64,000 bases of DNA from Unio delphinus (taxonomy: Eukaryota > Mollusca > Bivalvia > Unionida > Unionidae), in NCBI GenBank assembly GCA_029339505.1, contig JAQISU010000041.1, positions 3,434,501 through 3,498,500 on the forward strand. Direction: 5' to 3'. The position numbers and the translations under genes are program-made. Shown piece by piece: positions 18,446 to 33,200 of this stretch (the stretch's first letter is position 1; each line of letters begins with the position of its first letter). The notes beneath the pieces are model-generated. The model did not search any database and was not told the DNA's origin. It saw only the letters and a program-made list of their open reading frames with translations.

Positions 18446-19659
18446 CTTTGAAAAGTAGCTGACCAAGGTAAAGTTCCAAAGATGCTATTTGGGTTCAAAA
18501 TTGAGAATATTGACAAAGAAATAACCCAAGAGCTCTATGTATGCCTCTGACACTGGGAGTCCTGGATCCTCAATTTCCAGAAATTGAAGGTCCTGGAGAG
18601 AAAAGAGACAGCACAGGTGAAAACCCTAGCGTGCATCAGAGGGCATTAAATCTCTACCATCAAGAAAATCAATAGCATTGTACATTGGTAAACCTTCTTC
18701 ACTTTCAAATATATAAATTTGTTGCTGTTGGAAACAAAGGTTTTTATCTTATAACCTATTGGTGAAAATTAATTTTACAACAAATTACTGCACAAGTCGT
18801 AAAAGCATGACATGCATTTAAGTAAATTTTCAAATTTTTGCAAACAAATTAAGTTCTGTGAGTAAAATATTTTAACAATTCATAAAGGAATGACGTATAC
18901 ATGCAGTTGGGGAACATCTTGATTATGTGTACATGTACTGTACTTGAATCTGATGTTTCTGATTACGAGGTTAGTTACGTCACTAGTACTGTGTGGCCAA
19001 ACAAACTGCTGGCTTTGGAAACTTAAGCTTTCATGTTTTGCTTTTTATATATCAGTAGCAATAAACAGTGTCTTAAATACCCGTAAGATATTCAATATCA
19101 AATTCGGATCAGTAGTGTAAGCAAGCCAATATGGTCAGCTACACTTTACTGTTAACATATTTATTGCCAGTATAATTTAAAAGTGTATAGGAGTGTCAGA
19201 TTGGTTGGTACCATTTGCTAGATTGAACCACTGATTCAGAATGAATCATAGACAATGGCTATTGTGTTTGAATTTTCAGACAGATTTTTTTTAAAAATAA
19301 AAACTATTTTTGTTAAAATATTCTTTATGCCATGCAATTTTGGGAAATACCTGTAGTTTTGAAACAATCAAACTGATGCACTTATATTTTCATATACATA
19401 TTTCGTTCTAAGTAAAAGTGCTTGTAGAAAGTGGGTGAACGGCTAGTTGATTGCTAAAAGTAAATATGAAGTTATTCAAAAGGCATCATTAACTTTTATT
19501 TCATTTACCTTTTACAGGGTTCAACATCTTTACACATTATCATTGACATTGTTGCTGTATATCTTTACAAATTTTGTGTTGGATCGAATGGATAGCTAGT
19601 ATAGGGTACAGAGCAGCGGGGAGATGTGCTCTGATACTGGTACTGTTAGGTTGATCAGA
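18446..19659. other. No gene seen
   Basis: Unique AT-rich DNA without coding signals. Confidence 0.5.
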
Positions 19660-20860
19660 GCAGCTGTGTTTTAAATTTTGTGACGTTTCTGAAATAGACA
19701 TTGAGATGAACCAGACAGAATTGTGTTACAATAGTCCAGTCTTGAAAGTACTAATGAACACACGTGATTTAGTGGCATCAACTGAAAGATATTTGTGAAT
19801 GGAGCTGATGCATCTCAGTTCAAGATATGCAGCCTTGCATATGTTCATAACATGTTGGTGCAATGTAAAAGTACTGTCCAGAATAACACCTAGGTTTCGT
19901 AATGACTGTGAATTTAATGTTGGTTTTGCTGATATTTATTGTTTGAGATTAAGGATGTGAATGAGAAAATCTTTGTTGTGATCAAAATGGCCACAGTTTC
20001 AACATAATTTATCTGCAGCTTGTTACATGTCATCCATGATTTCACATCTGAAATGCACCTCTCTATTCCTTGGACTCCAGTAAGGCAGTATTGTGAATAC
20101 ATGCTGAAGATAGTGATATAATATATCATGGTCTATTTTTAGACTATTATAGTCTAATGCTGCAAACAAATCATGGAGGGTGAGGACTGTTATCTTTCCG
20201 CCATCCAAAGCTGATAAATGTCATTAGCTATTTTCAGAATAGTAGTTTCAGTACTGTGGCAAGGGTGATATGCAGACTGCACATTACTTAAAAGACCTTA
20301 ACAGGATCAAGTTCACATGACTTTGGTGCACTCTTCATCATGATTGTACGTACCATAGAGACAGCTTCATATGCAGCAAACGGTTCTAGCTGAAATTCTG
20401 CATCACCGTATGGAAACGATTCAACTGAAATTGTGTCATCCAGTTAAACTCAAATGGTTTATACCTTGTCATGGAAGAAATGTGCAAACAGATCCGGAAG
20501 GTCAAATGGAGAGAAGGTAGTCGGAATTGGTGTTCATTTGTTCCTGAACATTAGCTTGTTAGTAATCTCGAAGAGCTCTTTGCAATTTCCAAGGTCTTAG
20601 TACTGTGGTGGGCTTATTTCGCTGCATGGACTATGTTTGTGTTGTCCTTCATAGCGGCTTCATAGATTTGTTTATGAATAGTGAGTCTGGATGAAATCCA
20701 AAGCCAATCAGCTTTACGGTGGTCTCTTTTAGCAGTGCGAAGTTGGTCAGTTACACTGCTATACCACGGAGAACACTTGAATTGATACTCTTCACTTGGT
20801 GGATGGGGCATGTTTTTCAAGCAATGAATGCAGGCAGTTATCTAGTAGTTCTGCTGTAGG
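19660..20860 (-). mobile_element. CR1/L2-type LINE fragment, internally deleted
   Basis: Minus-strand remains of a non-LTR retrotransposon. The 20614-20820 frame has the linker before the reverse transcriptase (SPWYSSVTDQLRTAKRDHRK, then LTIHKQIYEAA). The part at 19900-20210 matches the second copy at 55850-57225 (WMTCNKLQIN), but a segment of roughly 235 bp that carries the YADD catalytic motif there is missing here. 5'-truncated and dead. Confidence 0.8.
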
Positions 20861-21146
20861 AACATAGCTGCCAACCCTGCAGGCTCACAATTAGTGAAGA
20901 TAGAGATAAAAATTAGTAAATTTTGACGTGAATGCGTGAAATGATCCTAGAGTGTAGGAATATTTGTTGGAACAAATGTTCAGTATGGTCTGCAGCTGTT
21001 AAAGGTAGATGATGGTGATTTGTTTTCTTTTTTTATTGCGTTTGTAATGCACATTTGCATTTGGAGCAAATGTGGGGGAATAAGATCCCGATTTTATTCT
21101 CAAGTACGGGAGGGTTGTCTAGTTGTAAGAAACAATAACCAGATTG

Positions 21147-21882
<736 letters not shown>

Positions 21883-21974
21883 ATGTCGAAATTGGTTTTA
21901 AAACTTTTGCTCACGGTGGCTGTCATAGCATCTATAAATGCAGGTCCCTTGCATGCGTCTTGCAAAATTAAGTG
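21883..21974 (+). CDS. Exon 1 (signal peptide) of the secreted-protein gene
   Basis: Starts ATGTCGAAATTGG, 30 codons plus two bases; donor GTATGT at 21975. Confidence 0.85.
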
Positions 21975-24900
21975 GTATGTAACAACTTACTTGAGGGGTT
22001 CTCAGCGACAAAGCTTAAACAATACAGATAGGTCTTATAATACCATATTCTAGTCCTACCTGTAAGACATAGCACATTTTGATTTTGTTTAAGTACCTGA
22101 CGCCCCAAGCGTAAATATCAGCTTCGGGTCTTATGCCTAGGACTAACTATAGACCAGCAAGTTGGTCTAAGCCGTTTTTATATATTTTGACAGCGGCTTA
22201 TGCCTCTATGTCAAAATAAAAAAAATACTTAGACCAACTTCCTGGTCTAATAATACTAGATCTACAACGTATGACCACGGCCTTTATAATTATGTTTTGG
22301 GCGTCGAGTAAGTAGAACTTTGGTAGAACTGTTATACATGTACTATATAATATCTGTTGACTCTAGAACGTGTTACTCCCAGATATTATATATTTGGCCA
22401 AAGGTGATAGGACCATGCCGCATGCACTTGAGTGCGGGGTAGACTAATATGTACACTCACACGTGTGTGTGTGTGTGCAGGGGCTCGTATAGTTGCTTGC
22501 AATTGACCTGTCATACATGTATTATATCGTATCTACACACGCTTAATATACAAGAAGTTATCTAAAGTGTTTAAAATTACAAAGTCTACTGTCTACTCTG
22601 TTGTAGCAAATTTAGAGTTTGACAGTGTTCTTACCATTGTTGTTGCAAGCCAGACTTTACTGTTCAGATTTCTTCCAAATGTTTATCTTATTCCGTTCTG
22701 ATTATGGAAAAAGATTTAAGCAACTTTAGATAATTTTCATATGGACATTGTCACTTTTATTTATTAATTTAGGTGATTTCCCATGAAAAAGTCATCATGT
22801 TAACTAATCACTTCTTGTCATCTGTTTATGTGGTGTGAATGGTTATCTCTTTTTTATGTTAAAGTTGAAATTGCTTGAATAAGACAGTGTATCTAGTCTA
22901 GTTAACTCTCTAAATCAAGCAAATCCCGATATTAAAGTTGTTTATTATTGTTTCTTATTTTTCCCAGGGGAAAAAAAGTGTTGAAAAAAAAATACCATAT
23001 AATAAGTGTAGATAAAGCTTTAGCTGTATTTCTTAAAAGATTTTGTACTTATTATAGTTCGTTCTGCACAGCATCATTAATTATATCCATGCATGTTTTT
23101 CATTACCGTATCATGTCAGGATCTCAAATATATCATTTAAACGTAATTCATATTGACATACAGCGTAACACTGTTCATTAGATACATTCTAAAAATGACT
23201 GGGTTGAATACATGTAATCAACCATGTTCGTCCTGAAGGCTGGAAGAGTCCATGTTTGATTCTGCAAAGAAATCAAAGGGAGGCAGCTACATTATCGCTG
23301 CAAAAATCAAATTAAGAAAGCTATTCATTCCTTAATAAACAAACAAATGAAATCTTCTACAGCTCACATCACATCAAAAGACTATATAGATAGATACTAT
23401 ATTAGTAGTGTTATGCTCTGTGTTAAAATGTGCCATGTGACTTTTAGCTATATTTAACAACACCAACCTGAAAATTCACTGAGCTACAAATGCAATGCTA
23501 TGTTGAATGAACAATATAAAGAAGAATTATTAAAGGATTATTGAAGGATTATTGTTTAAGGGCCTTAGCATAATTTGATTTTTATTTAATACTAATACAT
23601 GTATTACAATAGATGTTGCAGATGTTCATGATGTCATAAGCATAATGACATCATCTACACTATCATTGAGTGCACTCATGTTGGCTAAGTGTATCCAATG
23701 GGCAAATTGTATGACACTTATGACATGACTATCTCAAATGGGCAAATTGTATGACACATATGAATGTGGGATGATAACATGACTATCTCAAATGGGCAAA
23801 TTGTATGACACTTATGACATGACTATCTCAAATGGGCAAATTGTATGACACATATGAATGTGGGATGATAACATGACTATCTCAAATGGGCAAATTGTAT
23901 GACACATATATGAATGTGAGATGAGTTTAATATCCCAGTGTATTTTATTCCCTTATAGGTACAGCAGTATATTTTAGCATTACTTGATGCATTGCCAATA
24001 CTATTAACTACTAATTTACTTTCTGTTGAAGCAGTATAAACAAATATGCTGTACTTATAATCAAACGTATGCTGTACTTATGAACAAAGGTTCTTTGCAT
24101 CAAAGGTAGACTACTTAAGATCAAAGGTACGCTGTACTTATAAATAATCCTGTGAGATTCTTCCACAATGATATCTTTGTGATGTTGTTCAAGAGAATGA
24201 AATCCAGCAGACACCAACAATTACTCTTGGCAGTATTCAACAATTACTCTTGGATGTATTCAAGAATTACTCTTGGCAGTATTCGACAATTACTCTTGGC
24301 AGTATTATACTCCAATTAATTTCTGCCATGGTTTTATCAGTTTTACAATGCTTGCTAAACACTACCTGAAATAACTCCAGATACCAGTAGGCAGCTAATA
24401 TAGTCTCATACCATTGTCACTAATAGATCAATCTTTTCTTAAAGGAATAAATGGAGCTAGTTGATGGTTTACATACAGAATTTTTCTTTTTCAAAGGACT
24501 TTTGGAATACCATGCAGTGATGTGAAGCAGAAGATTGTAAACCAATTTGAAGCCTGGAAGGGTCCAGAAGGTTGTAAAAGTGGAGGAGAGAAGTGCTTAT
24601 ACACGGTAAAAGAGGCATTTAAACATGGAATGATTCCTGTAGTGTTTTTAATTCTTTATTCATTGTGTACACACTATATATATTTATTCATGTGTGATAG
24701 CTTTATAGTGATCATCTTTTCCATTCATCAATACCACCATCTGTTTGTCTGTCTGTATGTTCTCATGGTTTGTGAACATTGAAACAGTTGGGTTTATACT
24801 TAAGAATTCAGTGAACAAAATGGTTTGAAAATCTCCTTGAATTTCTCACCAAACTACAGGAATTTCCCCAAACTCCTTAAACTTCCCCCAAAATCCAGAA

Positions 24901-27161
24901 TTTTTCTGAGGTAGTACTGTTACTTATCTCTGATTAAAAAATGTATTTATTTTAATTTATCAGTTGACCTCAGTCATTCTTTTGTAAACATCTGGATCCT
25001 GACCTTGATTCAAAGTTGGTAGTGGCCACATAAACAAGTTCTATTTTAGTTTAAAATGATTGGCTGTCATGGTTATGATGGGACCATGTGATTTAAGATG
25101 TAAACAATTTTTTCCATTCGTTATTATGATGGGTTTCATATAGAGTGAAATCGAGGCTATACTGCTTGGGTGACTTATAAATATAACCATGATCACGTCC
25201 CCCTTGATTTTGCAACTTGGTGATTATCGAAACTGCATTTTAGAATATGATATAACCTTTTCATTTTAGAGAAATGTTTTGTGCTTTTACACTTGTTATC
25301 AAGTTGTTTTCTTTTGTTGTTGCCAGTTTTCGAGTACATGTTAATTTTTCTTGGATCACTTGGAGTTTTAATAGATTAATTTGTTTCTCTGCAAATATTT
25401 GATGTGCTCATACAGATTTCTTGGACAAAGACAGTTTATCTAACTTTTATTTGGGTTTCCAACATCGGAGTGTAATTTTTTGGTATTTCTACAAAGAAAT
25501 GTGTAAAAGCACAGTATTTACTATAGCATACATCATCGTATTCCATCTTGAATTTTCGATCAGGACTCAATTCATTAGAACATTTCATTACTAGGACTTT
25601 TGCAATGTTATTCATAGATTATTTTTGGATTTGATTCTTAAAACTGTTAAGTTCTTTTACCATTTTTTACAATCTTTACCCATGGAAATAAATTATTTGT
25701 TAAACTTTACAAGCTTGTTGTTTTCACTTTTTCTGTGTAACTGTTTATTAGAGCCTAAACACGTATAGGTACAAAATGTTAAAATTGAATGTATCACTTT
25801 TGGTAGTTTCATTTAATAATAGATAGCTTTTAGAAATATATGCAAGGGTTGTATTTTGATGGCCTTTTATGAAAATGATACAGAAAATGTGCATCAATGG
25901 ATCACTCCACATTTAAAATGCCTTCCTTAGGTCCTGTGTATGCTTTACTGGAAGTCCAAATGTCAAAAATTTTTGAATTTTCTTTTTTTATACAATTCAG
26001 ATATAATGAAGTAAATAAAATGGTATAAAATTGGATTGATTCATGCATGTGTAGTTTCACTTTGCTGTTGTGATGCAAGTTCTGTTTCTTGTTGTTGTTT
26101 TTTTTTTCTCTAATACTTTATTATTTATGTAGTATGCAGTATTTAAAAAAAACACAAACAAAGAACATAAGAATGAAGTCCAATTTCCAAAATGAAACAT
26201 ACTCCATGAAAACTTTTGGAAGTCTTTTATAAAGTTCTTGAAAAACTAATTTTTAGTTTTCTGCGCAAAAACATATGTTGTCCATCTGTTGTTAGTTTTT
26301 GTTTTTACACAATAACTTAAGTTCTTAACAGTATGACTGGCTTGGACTTTGTGTAAGGAAGAAACCTTTGATTTTGGGTTCAAAGTTCAAATTCAAAGTT
26401 CAAGGACAATGGGACTGAAGAAGAAAAATGTTTGCTTCACATACTGAATCAAACTTTGTGAATGGCTTGCATTGATGAAAAGTCCTTTTGATTTGGAGTT
26501 GAAAGATAAAAGTTCAAGGCCACTGCAACTGAAATAGAAAAATGTTTTTTTTTTTGTATAACACTTTACTTCTAAATCCACATGCCTTGACAACAACTTG
26601 TGAAGGCCTTTTTGTAAGGTATGGAAGATGTCTTTCCATTTTTGGGGTCTTAAGGTCCAAGGTCAATGTCATTGTGGCTCAAATATAAAAAAGTTATGTT
26701 GCAGAATATTTCCAGGGCTTGGTCTTTGTGATTGACTTGCACTAAATGGCAAAACGTTTGAAATTAATATTTTCATTACTAGCATCATTTTGATATGTCT
26801 AATTTGTTTAGCTAACAACATTCAGGCTTTTTTCCTTGTCCACTAAAAGAAAACAAAACAAAAAAAGTACTAATTTTTGGATGTAAATATTGATTAAATG
26901 AGAGTCTTAATATAGATATGATGATTGTGTTTGTCTTACATGTTACTTGGCTACAAAAAGATAAGAATTTATGGTAGATTTTTGTACATGGCTATTGATG
27001 TCCATGACCGGATATACTCTTAATGGATGATCAGATAAGGTACAAGCTTGCCTGACCTAAGTATAGTAAATCAGATACAATTTTTGTTAGGTTTATTCTT
27101 AAACCTATTATAATGTTCTAAACATTTATTATTATTAATTTAATATGAAAATGTCCAAAGG

Positions 27162-27234
<73 letters not shown>

Positions 27235-30200
27235 CATGTTTCATTAAAATGAAACCTGGCAAACCTGATTCCATTTAATAAGCAATGTATATATCTTGTA
27301 TATTATCGATATAGCGTATATACTATACATGTATTAAATACACACACACACACACACACATACATGATATGTTCAAATTAATAATTGATACACTGTTTTC
27401 AGCTGACAAGTCAGAGTGATACAGAAGTCAAAGGCTTTCATGAGACTCCAGTGAAACATTACAAAGATGATTTGACCTTCACCATGAATTCAACTGGAGA
27501 TATTTGCAATGTGGATGTAAGTATTCATTTGACCTTCATCATGAAATCAGATGGAGATGTTTGCAATTTAAATGTATTTATTTGAACTTCACCATCAAAT
27601 CAGAATCTGATAGAGATGTTTGCAATTTAGATGTAAGTATTCGTTTGACTTTCATCATAAATTCAGATGGAGATGTTTGCAATTTAGAAGTCAGTATTCG
27701 TTTGACCTTGACCATGAAATCAGAATCTGATGGAGATGTTTGCAATTTAGATGTAAGTATTGGTTTGACTTTCATCATTAAATCAGATGGAGATGTTTGC
27801 AATTAAGATGTAAGTATTCGTTTGACTTTCATCATAGAATCAGATGGAGATTTTTGCAATTTAGATGTCAGTATTCATTTGACCTTCACCATGAAATCAG
27901 AATCTGATTGAAATGTTTGCAGTGTGGATGTAAGTATGTATTTGATCATAAACTCTACAGGTGTAATAGATGTAAATAATGATCTTTGAATCTCAATAGT
28001 GTATTTATTTATAAACCTTTTGTGATCTACTCAGAGTAGATTGAAAAACACTTGTAGGTGGTTTCTTATTTCATATTTACAATGTTACCATCCTCCTTCA
28101 TAATCATAGGCATACAGATAGTGGGTTTATGTCTGAGCCAATTGCAACAGTTAGTCTATGTTAGGGATGCACAGCTTTGTTGCGCCAGGCTCAATTATGA
28201 TTCGAATCTATACAGCCACACTGTGAAAGCTTGGTGCAAAAAAAAAGGATAAATAAATGTGTAAATTAAGACCACTGGCCATTGACCCAACAGTGTGTCG
28301 GTAGGATGCATATGGCACTTAGGTCATATGTAATGCACCCCTGGTCTAAGTGTTTGAAAAAAATCGAAGCCACTCCAACAAGAAAAACAGCCAAGATAAA
28401 TATCTTCTTTCTTAGTATCTATTGTGAGTTGTTTATATTTTGAGAGCAAAAAATGTTTATTGTACATTAAGGTAAATAGAATAGTTTAAGAATCAGATTT
28501 GTGAGTAAGAAATACACATTTTCACACCTTTTATCCAATGTATACTGCAAAGTCATTAGCCCTGGCATTCATCACATTCTGCTGACGCACACCCACCCCT
28601 AAGGAATTTGCCACAGAGTTTTGCTTAGAAATGAATGATTGAGATCCCAACCTATAAAAAACCTATAAAAAAACATATTCGGGGCCATTAAAAGACAAAT
28701 ACATATATCGAGCTGGTATTTGCCCCTGGTGCTCTATGTGCCATTAATGACATACCCATGAGACTCAGCCTGTTGGTTGTGGTAAAGAGTATGAATAAAT
28801 TATGTTTGAAAATCATTATGGTTGTCTCAAGTTCTGTAGTGTCCGCACTTGCCTCTCATTACGGTAAGTTAGAATCCTGACAACAGACATATTTCTCATC
28901 CCTTTCATTACAGTAAGTTAGAATTCTGACAACAGACATATTTCTCATACCTTTCATTACATTAAGTTAGAATCCTGACAACAGACATATTTCTCATCCC
29001 TTTCTTTACAGTAAGTTAGAATCCTGACAAAAGACATATTTCTCATCCCTTTCATTACAGTAAGTTAGACACCTGACAACAGACATATTTCCCATCCCTT
29101 TCATTACAGTAAGTTAGAATCCTGACAACAGACAAATTTCTCATCCCTTTCATTACAGTAAGTTAGGATCCGGACAACATTCATATTTCTCATCCCTTTC
29201 ATTACAGTAAGTTAGAATCCTGACAATAGACATATTTCTCGTCCCTTTAATTACAGTAAGTTAGAATCCTGACAACAGGCATATTTTTCATTCCTTTCAT
29301 TACAGTAAGTTAGAATCCTAACAACAGACATATGCACCTACATACATATTCAAAATGTTGCAAATAACCTCAAAATTAATATATCTTAATCAAATCATAT
29401 ACTAAATTTTCATCAGTTAATAGTATTTTTCATGTGGCATCATGAATGGTAAATTTTACTAATACTGTATTGAAAAATAAATTCTGTAAACTTCATGAAA
29501 TATGGGTCAAGAACTTCGCTGTTTTGACACAAGCTTTAAAAAAAATCTATCATTTTTTTCTTCTTATTTAGTGCAGACAGTCTGCATTCCATAGCACTGA
29601 TAGTTGAAGGCTTCTATAATGTAACTATTGGGCTATTTAGAAAATTGGCTAGAACTTGGTATCACCCTAACTTGGTATCATCCTAACTTGGTATCACCCT
29701 GTCATCGTGATCTACTATGAATAATCATGTGATACTGTCATCATGTCATAATAAGTAATAATTTTTGTGTAATAATACATAAAACATCCTTCAAGAGAAA
29801 ATAAAGCATTTCATGAAGTGGAACGAACTGTTGAAGACAAAATACTGAAAGTTTTTACTTTCAATCATCTAGTAGGTTGGCATATGGCAATGAAAGACTA
29901 CAACATGGTGGCAGTTTTAACCATATGTAGGCCACAACTGAAATGCATTAATCTGTATTGACAGGGGGAATACATCAGTATGCTGTTATCAACATATATA
30001 AAAAGACATTCTTTATCCATTAGTGAAGTCATTTCCATTATTAAATTAATTGTTTGAATGTAACACCCAAATACCATTTTTTTCAAAAAGCTTTTTGAAA
30101 CTAACTAGTTATTTTTTTCTGAACACTGATGGTATAATTACATAGGTAAGAATGAATATTTTTTAAATAGGCATAATCATTACATAGGTAAGAATGAATA

Positions 30201-33200
30201 TTTTTTAAATAGGCATAATCATTACATAGGTAAGAATGAATATTTTTTAAATAGGCATAATCAATACATATGTAAGAATGAATCTTTTTAAATAGGCATA
30301 ATCAATACATTATGTAAGAATGAATATTTTTTAAATAGGCATAATCATTGCATAGGTAAAAATGAATATTTTTTAAATAGGCATAATCATTACATAGGTA
30401 AGAATGAATATTTTTTAAATAGGCATAATCAGTGCATATGTAAGAATGAATATTTTTTAAATAGGCATAATCATTACATTGGTAAGAATGAATATTTTTA
30501 AATAGGCATAATCAATACATATGTAAGAATGAATATTTTTTAAATAGGCATAATCATCACATAGGTAAGAATGAATATTTTTTTAAATAGGCATAATCAT
30601 TGCATAGGTAAAAATGAATATTTTTAAATAGGCATCATCATTACATGGGTAATAATGAATCTTTTTTAAAAAGGCATAATCATTACATAGGTAAGAATGA
30701 ATATTTTTTAAATAGGCATAATCATTGCATAGGCAAAAATGAATATTTTTAAATAGGCATAATCATTCCATGGGTAAGAATGAATATTTTTTAAATAGTC
30801 ATAATCATTACATAGGTAAGAACGAATATTTTTTAAATAGGCATAATCATTACATAGGTAAGAATGAATATTTTTTAAATAGGCATAGTCATTACATAGG
30901 TAAGAATGAATATTTTTTAAACAGGCATAATCATTACATAGGTAACAATGAATTTTTTTTAAATAGACATAATAATATTGTAAAGGTGTATATACCCGAA
31001 AGGCCGGTATACCGGCCTCGCTATCTACCGTCATAACCCGAGTTATGTTATTTGCTAGATTCGCTATAGTATGGTCAAAATTTGCCGGGGAGGCTCGGGT
31101 TAGGGTGCCGAAATATGGGGAAGATTAGGGTTCAAAGGGTTAATAGGTAAGAATGAATATTTTTTAAATAGACATAATCATAACATAGGTAAGAATGAAT
31201 TTTTTTTAAATAGACATAATAATATTGTAAAGGTGTATATACCCGAAAGGCCGGTATACCGGCCTCGCTATCTACCGTCATAACCCGAGTTATGTTATTT
31301 GCTAGATTCGCTATAGTATGGTCAAAATTTGCCGGGGAGGCTCGGGTTAGGGTGCCGAAATATGGGGAAGATTAGGGTTCAAAGGGTTAATAGGTAAGAA
31401 TGAATATTTTTTAAATAGACATAATCATAACATAGGTAAGAATGAATATTTTTAAATAGGCATAATAATTACATAGGTAAGAATGAATATTTTTTAAATA
31501 GGCAAAATCATTACATAGGTAAAAATGAATCTTTTTTTAAATAGGCAAAATCATTACATAGGTAAAAATGAATATTGTTTAAATAGGCAAAATCATTATA
31601 TAGGTAAAAATGAATCTTTTTTAAATAGGCAAAATCATTACATAGGTAAGAATGAATATTTTTTAAATAAGCATAATCATTACATAGGTAAAAATGAATA
31701 CTTTTTAAATAGGCATAATCATTACGTAGGTAAGAATGAATATTTTTAAATAGGCATTATCATTACATACATAAGTAAGAATGAATATTTTTTAAATAGG
31801 CATAATCATTACATTGGTAAAAATGAATATTTTTTAAATAGGCATAATCATTACATAGGTAAAAATGAATATTTTTTAAATAGGCATAATCATTACATAG
31901 GTAAGAATGAATATTTTTAAATAGGCATTATCATTACATACATAGGTAAAAATGAATATTTTTTAAATAGGCATAATCATTACATAGGTAAAAATGAATA
32001 TTTTTTAAATAGGCAAAATCATTACATAGGTAAGAATGAATATTTTTTAAATAGGCTTAGTCATTATATAGGTAAGAATGAATATTTTTAAATAGGCAAA
32101 ATCATTATATAGGTAAAAATGAATATTTTTAAATAGGCAAAATCATTACATAGGTAAGAATGAATATTTTTTAAATAGGCAAAATCATTATATAGGTAAA
32201 AATGAATATTTTTAAATAGGCATCCTCAAAATCAGTTGTCTTGATACTTCCTTTAGCATTTGCAAATCCATTCAGTTTAGATATGCAGAAATTCAGATAT
32301 TAAGTATGATAAAGTTCACACGGATTTGGTATTCAGAGGGTGGTTTCAAGGTCACCTTGCATAGAATGCACATAGAATAATGAAAATCAAATAACTTTTA
32401 CTATATCAATGGATGGAAATGTCAACTACCTATGACATTTAAATGACCATTACTATAGCAATGGAAGGTAATGTCAACTACCTATGATACTCAAATGACC
32501 ATTACTATTGCAATGGAAGGTAATGTCAACTACCTATGACATTCAAATGACCATTACTATAGCAATGGAAGTTAATGTCAGCTATCTATGACACTCAAAT
32601 GACCATTAATATAGCAATGGAAGGTCATGGCAACTACCTATGAAATTCAAATAACTCTTACTAAGATGGTGTAAAGCGTTCACCATTATGAATCATTGCC
32701 ATCTCCCCTCTCTCTGTGTGGGTTCACGTCTTGGGTTCGGCCAATGAGGTTATGTGAGAAAGCTAGCCAGTATTCTTGTGGATTGGTGGTTCTTTAGGGG
32801 GTTTCCCTGGTTCTTCCTCCACCATTTATACTAGCTGCCATGTATAGCCCATCTTGTGCTTAAAAATGGCATTGAACTTTTCAACAACAATAAATATGAC
32901 AGGATGACATAAAAGGATGCAATGTCTACCAAGTTATGAACTTCTAGTATGTATTACTTAGCATGATATTATGGTAGGCAGTGTCTACCACATTATGAAA
33001 TTTAAGTATGTATTACAATGGCAGCATGATATTATGAGAGGCAATGTCTACTACATCATGAAATTTAAGCATGTATTACAATGGCAACATGATATTATGA
33101 GAGGCAATGTCTACTACATAATGAAATTTATTACGTATTACAATGGCAGCATGATATTATGGTAGGCAACGTCTACCACATTATGAAATTTAAGTATGTA

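Noticed and set aside
31020..31140. Interstitial telomere repeats (TTAGGG words)
   Set aside because: Only isolated TTAGGG words occur; no tandem array.
30132..32222. Regular direct repeats that could suggest a CRISPR array
   Set aside because: The 42-bp units are contiguous without unique spacers, and the surroundings are animal intron DNA.
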